A stretch of 64,000 nt of DNA from Paenibacillus cymbidii (lineage in GTDB: Bacteria; Bacillota; Bacilli; Paenibacillales; NBRC-103111), in contig NZ_SHLX01000004.1 in assembly GCF_004764705.1 (NCBI RefSeq), positions 62,001 to 126,000 on the forward strand. Reading direction: 5' to 3'. Below the pieces are notes generated by a model. The model was not told where the DNA came from. It saw nothing but the letters and a program-made list of their open reading frames with translations, and did no database searches. The stretch's first letter is position 1. Each line of letters opens with the position of its first letter. Both the position numbers and the translations under genes were made by a program. Positions 43,815 to 52,850 of the stretch are shown here, piece after piece.

Positions 43815-44348
43815 TGATTCGCCGGGTAACGCAATTAGGCAACAAAAAATGGCTTATTTTCCCGATTTGGCCTGCTTCGTCTGAAATAGCCAGTGATTTC
43901 ACTGGCTATCCGCGTCCATCTGCCCGGATTGAGACTGTTTGGTCGAAATAACCAGTGTTTTCGCTGGTTATTTTTAATGAGACGGCTGAAATGAAGCCAA
44001 TAGGCCATTTTTTATGGCCTATTTCGCCCACAACCGGAGAAACACTCCTGTCACACACATAGTGCCGCCCCTGCCCACGCATCTGCTTCCTTATACACCC
44101 CTCCTTCTGTCCGCTATCCCCTTGACTCAGACCTAACCGAAATGTCTTCTCCGGAATAACACTTCAAACTCGATACATGCAAACTCCAACTTGAATTGAC
44201 CTCCATTTCCAAGCACGATCAACGTTTGCCGCGATCGGCCGGCGGATCTTAATAAGGTTAAGCAATGATTATATACGGATAATCGGCCCATCCGCTATGA
44301 TACATCCGTTGCGGAACCCTTCGCATCTGGAAAGGATCGTGGTCGGAC
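43815..44348. other. Long gene-free stretch with a four-hairpin element
   Basis: No gene is supported here. The first ~215 bases are the repeat element at 43833-44030. The remaining ~320 bases are pyrimidine-rich on this strand and lead into the GH28 gene. They contain TTGACT and TTGACC hexamers and a TATGAT at about 44296, but no pair with good spacing that can be called a promoter with confidence. Confidence 0.7.
43833..44030. repeat. Four-hairpin dispersed element, copy 1
   Basis: There are four stem-loops. H1 near 43846 is degenerate, ending ATGGCTTATT. H2 is ATAGCCAGTGA/TCACTGGCTAT (43886-43909), perfect. H3 is AATAACCAGTG/CGCTGGTTATT (43947-43972), one wobble. H4 is AATAGGCCAT/ATGGCCTATT (43999-44023), perfect. 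Centres are about 51.5, 62 and 51.5 bases apart. The copy at 58365-58570 has the same four hairpins at the same spacing and a near-identical H1-H2 spacer (CGATTTGNCCTGCTTCGTC). Confidence 0.85.
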
Positions 44349-45644
44349 ATGTGGGATGTAAAAGCTTTTGGCGCTGTCGGCGACCGGAGCGTGCCGGATG
44401 GCCCGGCGTTTCAGGCGGCGATTGACGAATGTCACCGCACGGGCGGTGGGACGGTTATCGTTCCCGCCGGTGATTATTCGATCGGAAGCATCGAACTGAA
44501 AAGCGGGGTGATGCTGCATCTGGAAACAGGCGCCACGCTTTGGGCTTCGACTCGCCGCGCCGATTACAGGGAAGACTGGTCGGGCGAATATGGGAGCCGG
44601 ATTATGTTTCGTGCGGCGAACGCCGAATCGTTCGGCATTACGGGCAAAGGAACGATTCGCGGGTTCGGCACGGAAACGTTCGGCTCCTGGTGGGGAGTAC
44701 CGCAGCCGCCCGAACTGCGGGTCTGCACCTGCCACTTCGACAATTGCCGCTCCGTCACGTTGGAGGATATTCGCATTCGCGACAGTTCGTTCTGGACCGT
44801 CCATTTGAAGCATTGCGACACGGTGTACATCAACCGCATTACGATCCGGAATTACCGCTATCACCTGAATACGGACGGCATCGTGCCCGACGGCTGCCGC
44901 CATGTGTTTATTACGGATTGCCTCCTGTCGACAGGAGACGATTGCATCCCGATCAAAAACACAACGCCACAGGAGTGCGGCCCTATTTTCGTAACGAATT
45001 GTGTGCTCGAGACGCCGAATACGGCGATTAAGCTGGGAACGGAGTCGTACGGGAGGTTCAGCGACATTCATGTGAGCCAGTGTACCATTCGTAATTCCTC
45101 GATCGGGATCGGCATCCTCGTCAAAGACGGTGCCACCGTAGAGAGGGTGCGGATGAGCGGGATCACGATCGAATCGGCGGATGATCTGTACGAGGTCAAG
45201 CCGGTGCTGCCGCTGTTCATCGACATCGAGAAGCGGCATGCCGACTCCGCGCTGGGGCAAGTGCGAGACATCGTATTCCGCGATCTGTTTATCCGCACTC
45301 GCAGCGCGATTGTGGTGCAGGGAGCGCCGGACAGCTTGCTCGACAACATATCCTTTCAGCAGGTAACGATGCGTATTACAGGCTATATGCCGTTCGGCGA
45401 TCGCAGCAAGCCGATTACGGGCAAACGAACGCTGAAAGACCAGCGGGATATGGAATTTATGCGCAAACCCGCCTATATGACGATTGCGTATGCAAACAAT
45501 GTGCGGCTCGACCATGTTCATATTGACGAATGCGCGGAGGCGGCCGAACAGCGGCGCCATGCCGTCTGTTTCGCTAATTCGGCGAATGTCGTCTATAACC
45601 ACACATCGATGGAAGCGGGAGGGAGCGAACAATGGATCGGATAA
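44349..45644 (+). CDS. Glycoside hydrolase family 28-like (polygalacturonase-related) protein
   Basis: A 431-residue right-handed beta-helix starting WDVKAFGAVGDRSVPDG, as GH28 and pectate-lyase-like proteins do. The catalytic NTDG (174-177) and GDD (196-198) are present. The family's GHG histidine is replaced (TPNTAIKLGTESYG), and the R-I-K motif is altered (GIGILVKDG). No signal peptide is seen, so it is intracellular and probably acts on imported pectin or other galacturonide fragments, if it is still a hydrolase. It overlaps the next gene by 13 bases. Confidence 0.82.
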   Translation: MWDVKAFGAVGDRSVPDGPAFQAAIDECHRTGGGTVIVPAGDYSIGSIELKSGVMLHLETGATLWASTRRADYREDWSGEYGSRIMFRAANAESFGITGKGTIRGFGTETFGSWWGVPQPPELRVCTCHFDNCRSVTLEDIRIRDSSFWTVHLKHCDTVYINRITIRNYRYHLNTDGIVPDGCRHVFITDCLLSTGDDCIPIKNTTPQECGPIFVTNCVLETPNTAIKLGTESYGRFSDIHVSQCTIRNSSIGIGILVKDGATVERVRMSGITIESADDLYEVKPVLPLFIDIEKRHADSALGQVRDIVFRDLFIRTRSAIVVQGAPDSLLDNISFQQVTMRITGYMPFGDRSKPITGKRTLKDQRDMEFMRKPAYMTIAYANNVRLDHVHIDECAEAAEQRRHAVCFANSANVVYNHTSMEAGGSEQWIG

Positions 45645-46810
45645 AAGACGAGCTGTTGAAAGCGGAACGGCTGACGGCAGAAGACGACCATTATTTTTTC
45701 GGCTATTACGATACGCCCGCCTGGAGCGGAAGCGACCGGCACCATCTGTGCCACCGGGTGGCGTTTTGCGACCGGCTGCCGCGTGCGAACGACCGGGCCG
45801 AGCTCGGTTACATCGATTTGCAGGACAACCGCTTCAACGCGTTCGCGGAAACGACAGCATGGAACTTCCAGCAAGGCAGCATGCTGCAATGGCATCCCGC
45901 ATCCCCGGAGGATACGGTCATTTATAACTCGCGGAACGGCAGCGACTACGAAGGGGTTGTGCTGAATCTAACCACCGGCAAGTCGCATCGCTTGGAACGA
46001 CCGGTAGCCAATGTCGACCCGACCGGCCGTTATGCCGTGAGCATCGATTTTCCCCGGATGTACGATTTCCGCCCAGGCTACGGTTATGCCGGCGAAGCGG
46101 ACCGCAACGCACACATTCCCCACCCGCATGACGACGGCATCCATCTGATCGACCTGTCGTCGGGAGCCAGTCGGCTGACGATTTCGCTGCAGCGCTTGTG
46201 GGAGTTTACGCAGGGATATTTTCAAGGCGAGGACCGGAAGCTGTTAATCAACCACATCACCTTCAACACGGATGGGTCGCGGCTTGTTTTTCTGCTGCGT
46301 TGTTTTCCCCGGGAGGGTGGCATATGGAAAACGGCCGTCCTGACGGCAAATACCGACGGCTCCGAGCTTTTCCTGCTTGCCGACTACGGGTATGCATCGC
46401 ATTATCATTGGCGGGATCGCGAGCGGCTGGCGATTCATGCCGGCGAAGCGGAAACGCATCCGGAGGGAGCGCAGCTTTATGAGTGGAAGGACCAAACGCG
46501 CGAGGTCGAAACGATCGACAAGTCGTTTTTTCGCGAGGACGGTCATTGCAGTTATTCGCCGGACCGGCGGTACATGTTATACGACAGTTATCCCGACAAC
46601 GCTTCCTACCGACATTTGTACCTCTACAATCAGTCAACCGGGCGGGGCCTGAAGCTCGCCTCGTATTATTCGCTGCCGGAGCTTGCGGGCGATATTCGCT
46701 GCGATCTGCATCCGCGCTGGAACCGGGAAGGCACGGCGATCTCCTTCGATTCGACGCATGAAGGCCGGCGGCAGGTGTACCGTCTGGATTTGCACGGCCT
46801 TCGCCTGTAA
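45632..46810 (+). CDS. Beta-propeller protein related to oligogalacturonide lyase (PL22/TolB-like)
   Basis: A 392-residue protein of repeated four-stranded blades with TolB/WD40-like motifs (ITFNTDGSRLVFLLR, CSYSPDRRYMLYDSYPD, DLHPRWNREGTAISFDS). Histidines in ASHYHWRDR and CDLHPRWN fit the metal site of oligogalacturonide lyases. There is no signal peptide. Its coding overlap with the GH28-like gene indicates translational coupling. Together they suggest breakdown of unsaturated galacturonide oligomers inside the cell. Family membership rests on fold-level resemblance and context. Confidence 0.65.
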   Translation: MDRIKDELLKAERLTAEDDHYFFGYYDTPAWSGSDRHHLCHRVAFCDRLPRANDRAELGYIDLQDNRFNAFAETTAWNFQQGSMLQWHPASPEDTVIYNSRNGSDYEGVVLNLTTGKSHRLERPVANVDPTGRYAVSIDFPRMYDFRPGYGYAGEADRNAHIPHPHDDGIHLIDLSSGASRLTISLQRLWEFTQGYFQGEDRKLLINHITFNTDGSRLVFLLRCFPREGGIWKTAVLTANTDGSELFLLADYGYASHYHWRDRERLAIHAGEAETHPEGAQLYEWKDQTREVETIDKSFFREDGHCSYSPDRRYMLYDSYPDNASYRHLYLYNQSTGRGLKLASYYSLPELAGDIRCDLHPRWNREGTAISFDSTHEGRRQVYRLDLHGLRL

Positions 46811-46965
46811 TGGCGGGACGGAGAAGGCGGCTCTACACACAATCCTAACCAATGACAATCACGCTAACGAATGATAATCGAGTCCGCGGCGGTGCGGTTT
46901 GCAAGCTGGTTCAACAAAGAGAATAGACGGATAATCGCGGTTCCGATTATGGTGAGCTTACAAAC

Positions 46966-47895
46966 GTGCAATCAATCGACCAGGTGGTGTTGCAGGCAGT
47001 GCGTATGGAGTTGGGCAAGCATCGATGGCTGTATGTGATGATGGTTCCCGGTATTTTGTATTTTCTTGTGTTTCGTTATTTGCCCATGCTCGGGAACGTG
47101 ATCGCCCTTCAGGATTATCAGCCGTTCCTCGGGTTTTCGGGCAGCCATTGGGTCGGGTGGAAGCATTTTCACCGGCTGTTTACGGAAGATACGTTTCTTG
47201 TCCTGCTGCGCAATACGTTGATGTTGTTTGTGTACGGCTTCGTATTTGCCTTTCCGATTCCGATCATTCTGGCGCTTATGCTCAATGAAGTCCGGAAGCA
47301 GCTGGTGAAGCGGTTCATCCAGACGGTGATATATTTGCCGCATTTTCTTTCCTGGGTCGTGGTGGTTTCGCTTTCCTATCTCATGCTGACGACCGAAGGC
47401 GGGATCATCAACAATGTGCTCGTCTCGCTCGGCGGCAGCAAAATCAACTTTATGCTCGACGCCTCGTGGTTCCGCCCGCTGTATACGATCCAGTCCATCT
47501 GGCATGACGCGGGCTGGGGAACGATTATTTACCTTGCCGCAATCGCCGGCGTAGACCCGAGCCTGTACGAGGCGGCGGAAATCGACGGGGCCGGCAGGCT
47601 GCGCCAAATCTGGCACATTACGTTGCCCGGCATCCGCAGCGTCGTTGTCATTCTGCTTATCCTTAAAGTGGGGGACATCATGGAGCTGAGCTTCGACCAC
47701 GTGTTCCTGATGGCGAATGCGATGAATCGAAGCGTGGCGGACGTATTCGATACGTACGTCTATAACATGGGGGTCCGGGGCGGCCAATTCAGCTACAGCG
47801 CAACCGTCGGCTTGTTCAAATCGGTAGCGGGTCTGGTCATGGTCTATCTCGCCAATCGGCTGGCCAAAAAGTTCGGAGAAGAGGGCATCTGGTGA
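46966..47895 (+). CDS. LplB-like ABC transporter permease
   Basis: A 309-residue permease with six helices: YVMMVPGILYFLVFRYLPML as first helix and YEAAEIDGAGRLRQIWHITL as EAA loop near residue 203. The start is uncertain: GTG 46966 has a weak GGTGAG 10 bases upstream, while ATG 47005 would begin MELGKHRWLY. It pairs with the 47895 permease and the 48889 lipoprotein, the third such set in the window. Confidence 0.92.
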   Translation: MQSIDQVVLQAVRMELGKHRWLYVMMVPGILYFLVFRYLPMLGNVIALQDYQPFLGFSGSHWVGWKHFHRLFTEDTFLVLLRNTLMLFVYGFVFAFPIPIILALMLNEVRKQLVKRFIQTVIYLPHFLSWVVVVSLSYLMLTTEGGIINNVLVSLGGSKINFMLDASWFRPLYTIQSIWHDAGWGTIIYLAAIAGVDPSLYEAAEIDGAGRLRQIWHITLPGIRSVVVILLILKVGDIMELSFDHVFLMANAMNRSVADVFDTYVYNMGVRGGQFSYSATVGLFKSVAGLVMVYLANRLAKKFGEEGIW

Positions 47896-48812
47896 TGGAA
47901 CAGACGAAACCAACAACAGCAAAGAAGCGAGAGCTGTCGCCCATCGCCGCCCGCAAGCGACCGGGAAGCGTGCTGTTCGACGGGATCAATTACACGCTGC
48001 TGCTGCTTTATGCGCTGATTTGTTTCATCCCGATACTGCACGTGTTTGCGACATCGATCGCGGCTTCGTCGCAGCTGGCGGATCACCCGTTTCTGCTCAT
48101 CCCGACGCGGTTCAGTATGGAGGGATTTCAGTTTATTTTTTCCTCGAACACGGTGCCGCGCAGTCTGCTGACAACGATTCTGATTACGGTGGTCGGTACC
48201 GGGCTAAATGTCATCGTCACGTCGCTGATCGCTTATCCGCTGTCGCGGAAATATTTGAAAGGCCGCAATCCCGTGATGCTGATGATCGTGTTCACAATGC
48301 TGTTCTCCGGCGGCCTGATTCCGAATTTCCTGCTGGTGAAAGCGCTGGGGCTGCTGAATTCCTACTGGTCGTTATGGCTTACCGGGCTGGTCAGCCCGTT
48401 CATTCTGATCATCCTGAAAAATTTCTTTCAGGCCCTGCCGGAGGAAGTGGAGGAATCGGCGAAAATCGATGGCGCGAACGAGCCGGTCATTTTGTTCCGC
48501 ATCATCCTGCCGTTGTCGCTGCCGGCCATTGCCACTATCGCGCTGTTCTACGCGGTAGGACATTGGAACACGTTCATGTCGGCGATCCTGTATATGAACA
48601 ATCAGGCCAAGTGGCCGATCCAGGTGCTGCTGCGGCAGATCGTTACGGTCAGCACCGCCGGCATCGGCGACGACGAGTTCGCGTACATTCCGCCTTCGAA
48701 TATCATCCGTTCGGCCGTTATCGTGGTGGCGACGCTGCCGATCCTGCTGGTCTATCCTTTTTTGCAGCGGTATTTTACCAAAGGCATTATGCTCGGCTCG
48801 GTGAAAGGATGA
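47895..48812 (+). CDS. LplC-like ABC transporter permease
   Basis: A 305-residue permease. Landmarks are LLLLYALICFIPILHVFATS, MLFSGGLIPNFLLVKALGLL, and the EAA-like loop EESAKIDGANEPVILFRIIL near residue 188. The ATG overlaps the LplB-like stop by one base (TGATG). The N-terminal ~25 residues are a basic cytoplasmic tail. Confidence 0.92.
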   Translation: MEQTKPTTAKKRELSPIAARKRPGSVLFDGINYTLLLLYALICFIPILHVFATSIAASSQLADHPFLLIPTRFSMEGFQFIFSSNTVPRSLLTTILITVVGTGLNVIVTSLIAYPLSRKYLKGRNPVMLMIVFTMLFSGGLIPNFLLVKALGLLNSYWSLWLTGLVSPFILIILKNFFQALPEEVEESAKIDGANEPVILFRIILPLSLPAIATIALFYAVGHWNTFMSAILYMNNQAKWPIQVLLRQIVTVSTAGIGDDEFAYIPPSNIIRSAVIVVATLPILLVYPFLQRYFTKGIMLGSVKG

Positions 48813-48888
48813 AGATGCGATTTCCTCCGGGAGTGCAGCACGTCATCATTTCCGATATACTATGGGATGAAAGAGGGTATCGGCAAAC

Positions 48889-50442
48889 ATGCAAACGGTT
48901 ACGGGACAGAAGAGGAAGGTTTTGCTCGTCCTTACGGTCAGCACCGCACTGCTGGCGGCTTGCAGCGAAGGAACCAAAAGCGGAAGCGGGGGGACGTCGA
49001 CGGCGCCTTCGGCTCCGGCCGCGTCCGCGGCGTCGACAGCGCCAAGCGCCAAACCGGCCGAACCGGTAAACATCTCGATGATGGCGATGTATACTTCGCC
49101 CAATGCGCCGGCAGCCGACAGCGACGTCATGAAGAAGCTGATGGAAACAACGAACGCGAAGCTGGACATCAACTGGGTGCCGAACGCGGCATACAACGAC
49201 AAGCTGACCGCTTCCCTCGCGGCAGGTGATTTGCCGACGGTCATTGTGGCCGATCTCAATCAACCGGCAGTCGCCAACGCGATCGATGCGGGCGTTTTCT
49301 GGGAATTAACGCCTTATCTCAAAGACTACCCGAACTTGAAACGTCTCGATCCCGGCGTGCTGAACAACGCTTCGTATAAAGGAAAAACGTACGGGATCTA
49401 CCGCGCCCGGGATAAAGCGAGAAGCACGATTTTTATCCGCAAGGACTGGCTTGACAATATGGGGCTGAAAGCGCCGTCGACTCCGCAGGAGCTGCTGAGC
49501 ACGGCGATCGCCTTCGGCACCGGCGACCCGGACAAAAACGGCAAAGTCGATACGACCGGCTGGGTGATGGATAACGGCGGTTCGGATCTGAAAGCTTATT
49601 TGACCTGGCTCGGCGGACCGAACGAATGGGCGGAGGACGGCGGCAAGCTCGTCCCGGCCGTGCTGACGCCGCAATATACGGAAACGCTTAAAGCCTTTAA
49701 GAAACTGTATGACGAGCATGGCGTCAACCAGGACTTCCTGCTGGTCGATTCGAACAAGAAGAATGAAATTTTCTACGGCGGCAAAGCGGGCATTTATTAT
49801 CAGGTGTCTGACGCCACCCGGGAGAAGTCCGTGCAGAAGAACGATCCGAAGGCGCAAGTGATCATGATCAACGAGTTTACCGGCCCGGCCGGCATCAAGA
49901 CGCGAGGCGAAGCCGGGTTCAACTTGATGCTGATGATTCCGAAGAAGAACGTGAAGACCGAGGAACAGCTGCGCCAGGTATTGAGCTTCATCGACAAACT
50001 GGGCAGCAAGGAAGCCCAGCTCCTGCTCAACTTCGGCATCGAAGGGGTCCACTATACGTTGGACGGCGGCCAGATCGTGTGGAAGGATCAGGACGGCTTT
50101 ACCAAGTCGACGGGCGCAGGTCCGGGTATCTACAACCTGAATATATTGACCGACTTGCTGCCGCCGCTCAAATCGGACGACCCGCAGTACGCCAGAATGA
50201 TTGAAGTCCGCAAGGACAACGAGAAGTTTGCCGTGTTCAATCCGGCGGCGCCTTATAAATCGGCGACGTACACCACGCTTGGCAAGACGCTGGATCAGAT
50301 CGTTAACGATGCCCAAAGCAAATATATACTTGGCGAGCTGGACGAAGCAGGTTGGAAAAAAGCGGTCGAGCAGTGGAAGAGCACCGGGGGCGCCAAGTAT
50401 ATCGAGGAAATCAACGCCGCCTATCAGTCGGCCAAGAAATAG
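48889..50442 (+). CDS. Extracellular solute-binding lipoprotein of the third LplBC system
   Basis: A 517-residue lipoprotein with lipobox LLAACS near residue 25 and an Ala/Ser/Pro linker, then the binding fold (VNISMMAMYTSPNAPAADSD, YNDKLTASLAAGDLPTVIVA). GTGDPDKNGKVDTTG looks like a Ca-binding D-x-D-x-N-G-x-V-D loop. AAAGAGGG precedes the ATG. Here the order is permeases first, lipoprotein last, unlike the cluster at 30.8 kb. A hairpin follows at 50467-50519. Confidence 0.9.
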   Translation: MQTVTGQKRKVLLVLTVSTALLAACSEGTKSGSGGTSTAPSAPAASAASTAPSAKPAEPVNISMMAMYTSPNAPAADSDVMKKLMETTNAKLDINWVPNAAYNDKLTASLAAGDLPTVIVADLNQPAVANAIDAGVFWELTPYLKDYPNLKRLDPGVLNNASYKGKTYGIYRARDKARSTIFIRKDWLDNMGLKAPSTPQELLSTAIAFGTGDPDKNGKVDTTGWVMDNGGSDLKAYLTWLGGPNEWAEDGGKLVPAVLTPQYTETLKAFKKLYDEHGVNQDFLLVDSNKKNEIFYGGKAGIYYQVSDATREKSVQKNDPKAQVIMINEFTGPAGIKTRGEAGFNLMLMIPKKNVKTEEQLRQVLSFIDKLGSKEAQLLLNFGIEGVHYTLDGGQIVWKDQDGFTKSTGAGPGIYNLNILTDLLPPLKSDDPQYARMIEVRKDNEKFAVFNPAAPYKSATYTTLGKTLDQIVNDAQSKYILGELDEAGWKKAVEQWKSTGGAKYIEEINAAYQSAKK

Positions 50443-50466
50443 CGAGCGAACGGATCAACGAGCAAG

Positions 50467-50519
50467 CGATGTCGGGGCTTTCTCTTCGGCGGAACCATCT
50501 GCCGGGAGACAGCCCCCAT
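50467..50519 (+). terminator. Long stem-loop between lipoprotein and AraC regulator
   Basis: GATG-tc-GGGGCT near 50468-50479 pairs with AGCCCC-c-CATC near 50510-50520, and an inner CGGC/GCCG lies between. No T run follows, so it may slow or process the transcript rather than end it. Confidence 0.5.
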
Positions 50520-50574
50520 CGTCTTCAAAGCGGTGTGGCTTGTTGTCTTCATCCGGGCCGGCGGGGGAAAACGC

Positions 50575-52791
50575 ATGAAGATTTGGGTGTCTCGATACTT
50601 CACCAAGCTCTTGGCGATCAGTATGCTGCTCGGCGCCATTCCGGTTATTACGCTGGGGATTCTTTCCTATGTCATTTCCGCCAATTCGATTAAAGAAAAA
50701 GTGATCCGCGGCAACGATTTGATTCTGGCCCAGATTCATCTGCGAACGGAGAAGGAATTGAGTCTTGTCGACAAGATGATGAACCAATTGATGTATTCCA
50801 CTGTGGTTGCCCAGACGCTGAACAAGGCGGTCACCCAATACGACTTCCAGGCGGTGTGGCAAATTCAGGAGGAAATCTCCTTCATGCAATCCTACGAGCT
50901 TGGCATCACGGATGTCGTGCTTGTCAATCTGCAGAAAAACTGGCTCATCAGCAGCGGCCGCCGTTTCAACAGCTTCACCTATTATACGGATCCGGCGCTG
51001 TTCTCCCGCTATACGAAAGAAGGCCAACAGTTCAACCGCTACTATCTTTCCGATAATTCGATTACGGTGGTCGAACGGCTGCCGCTGCATGCCGCCAATC
51101 CGATTGCGTTGTTGCTTGTCGACATTTCGCTGGGCGATCTTAATGCGATCCTGGCCAAAAACAAAGAATTCGGCGAAATGTTCATTATGGACGAGGAGCG
51201 AAGATTCGTAGCGGTAACGAGCTCGGACGAGCAGCTGCATGCCGCGATCGAATCCGTTGTGGCGCAAACGGCCCAGCTGGAAAACGACAAGGCGGTTTCC
51301 GTCAAGCTGGACGGCAAGCCGTCGGTAATCATTCCTTACCGATCGAGCTATAACAACTGGTTGTATTTATCGGTCATTTCGCTGGACGACATTTCGCAAG
51401 ACTCGAGAGAAATCGGCCGGTACACGATTTATATTTGCACGGGCATCTTGATCCTCACGTTCCTCGTTTCGCTTTACAGCTCGCGGGTGATTTATTCGCC
51501 GATTCAACGCTGGTACGTGGTGCTGCGCGATTTTGTATCCGGTTCGGACAGCGGCAGCGAAATCGATGTCATCAGCGGCAAACTGAAGTCGCTGCTGCAC
51601 TCGCGGCAGCGGATGAGCGATCAGCTGAAGCAGTTTTTCGTCACCAAGCTGCTGCTGGGAGAATGGCGGCGCGACGAAATCGAAGAGATGATGAGAAGCT
51701 ACAACTATCCGACGGATCTGAAGCAGTACGTGGTGCTTGTATCGGAGATCGATACGCTCGAAGGCTCCGGCTACAACGAGCATGACCGCTACCTGCTGAT
51801 GTTTGCGATCAGCAATATCGCCGGCGAAATCGTCCCGCCCCGGGAGCGCTTCGAGACGGTTGTTATCAATCAATCGCAGGTGCTGATTATGGGCAGCGCG
51901 GAAGACGATTCCCAGGCGATCCGCCTTCTCGCTTTTGACCGGGCGATGGAAATCCAGAAGAAAGCAAGGCAGTTTCTGCGGTTGCCGGTGAGTATCGGAA
52001 TGAGCCGGGTGCATACGGACTTGAAGGAAATGCCCGCGGCTTACCTGGAAGGGCTGGAAGCTTTAAAATACCGGGTTCGTTACGAGCAGGAATCGCTGCT
52101 GTTCTTCGACGAAGTGCAGCCTGACCGCGAGCTGCCCTTGATCTTTCCGATGCAGCTGGAAAATGAGCTGATCGACGCCATCAAGCTGGGCAACGAGGAC
52201 GAGATCCGGCGGAAGCTGAGCGGGTTCTTGCAGGAAATTTACAAGAACGCGGCCGATCATCGCGATTACCATATTTTCGTGGCGCGGCTGTTGACCGACC
52301 TGCTTCGGCTCAGCCAGGAAATCGGCGGCGTTGTGCCGTACGACGGAACGGTTTCGTTATTTGAACGATTGTTCGAAATCAAGACGATTCCGGAAATCGA
52401 AAGCTGGTTTATGCAGGTGCTGATCGTGCCGCTGGTCCGCTTGATTGGCGAGCAAAAAGACAAGGCGCATCACCGCATCTCCAAAGAAATTTGCGCCATG
52501 ATCGAAAGCGAGGCGGAAACCAATCTTACGTTGGAAACGTGCGCCGAGCGACTCAATTATCATCCCGTTTATGTCAGCCGCGTGTTTCGCCAGGAGATGG
52601 GGATTAATTTCGGCGAGTATTTGGCCAAGGTCCGGCTTGGCATCGCGAAGCGCTGGCTGCGGGAAACGGATATGACGATCGGCGACATTGCGCAGAAGCT
52701 GCATTACAGCAATGCCGGCAACTTCATTCGCGCCTTCAAACATACGGAGAACGTGACGCCCGGCAAATATCGGGAGCAGACGAAGCAGTAA
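50575..52791 (+). CDS. Membrane-bound AraC-family one-component regulator
   Basis: A 738-residue protein. TM1 is near 12-34 (LAISMLLGAIPVITLGILS). An extracytoplasmic sensor reaches to about 280, TM2 is near 285-303 (YTICTGILILTFLVSLYSS-like), then a cytoplasmic region. The C-terminal AraC double helix-turn-helix has LETCAERLNYHPVYVSRVFR and IGDIAQKLHYSNAGNFIRAF. The start at 50575 follows a G-rich site. The architecture matches the 28380 protein. It follows the third transporter set and probably controls it in response to an extracellular glycan. Confidence 0.88.
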   Translation: MKIWVSRYFTKLLAISMLLGAIPVITLGILSYVISANSIKEKVIRGNDLILAQIHLRTEKELSLVDKMMNQLMYSTVVAQTLNKAVTQYDFQAVWQIQEEISFMQSYELGITDVVLVNLQKNWLISSGRRFNSFTYYTDPALFSRYTKEGQQFNRYYLSDNSITVVERLPLHAANPIALLLVDISLGDLNAILAKNKEFGEMFIMDEERRFVAVTSSDEQLHAAIESVVAQTAQLENDKAVSVKLDGKPSVIIPYRSSYNNWLYLSVISLDDISQDSREIGRYTIYICTGILILTFLVSLYSSRVIYSPIQRWYVVLRDFVSGSDSGSEIDVISGKLKSLLHSRQRMSDQLKQFFVTKLLLGEWRRDEIEEMMRSYNYPTDLKQYVVLVSEIDTLEGSGYNEHDRYLLMFAISNIAGEIVPPRERFETVVINQSQVLIMGSAEDDSQAIRLLAFDRAMEIQKKARQFLRLPVSIGMSRVHTDLKEMPAAYLEGLEALKYRVRYEQESLLFFDEVQPDRELPLIFPMQLENELIDAIKLGNEDEIRRKLSGFLQEIYKNAADHRDYHIFVARLLTDLLRLSQEIGGVVPYDGTVSLFERLFEIKTIPEIESWFMQVLIVPLVRLIGEQKDKAHHRISKEICAMIESEAETNLTLETCAERLNYHPVYVSRVFRQEMGINFGEYLAKVRLGIAKRWLRETDMTIGDIAQKLHYSNAGNFIRAFKHTENVTPGKYREQTKQ

Positions 52792-52850
52792 GGAGCGGAA
52801 GCGGGATGAGCATCGTTTTGGCGGGGATCGGCGGATTGGCAAAGGAGCGA

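Noticed and set aside
43833-44030. CRISPR array as an explanation of the repeated hairpins
   Set aside because: The repeats are palindromic, differ from each other and come in fours with conserved spacers; no cas gene is present.
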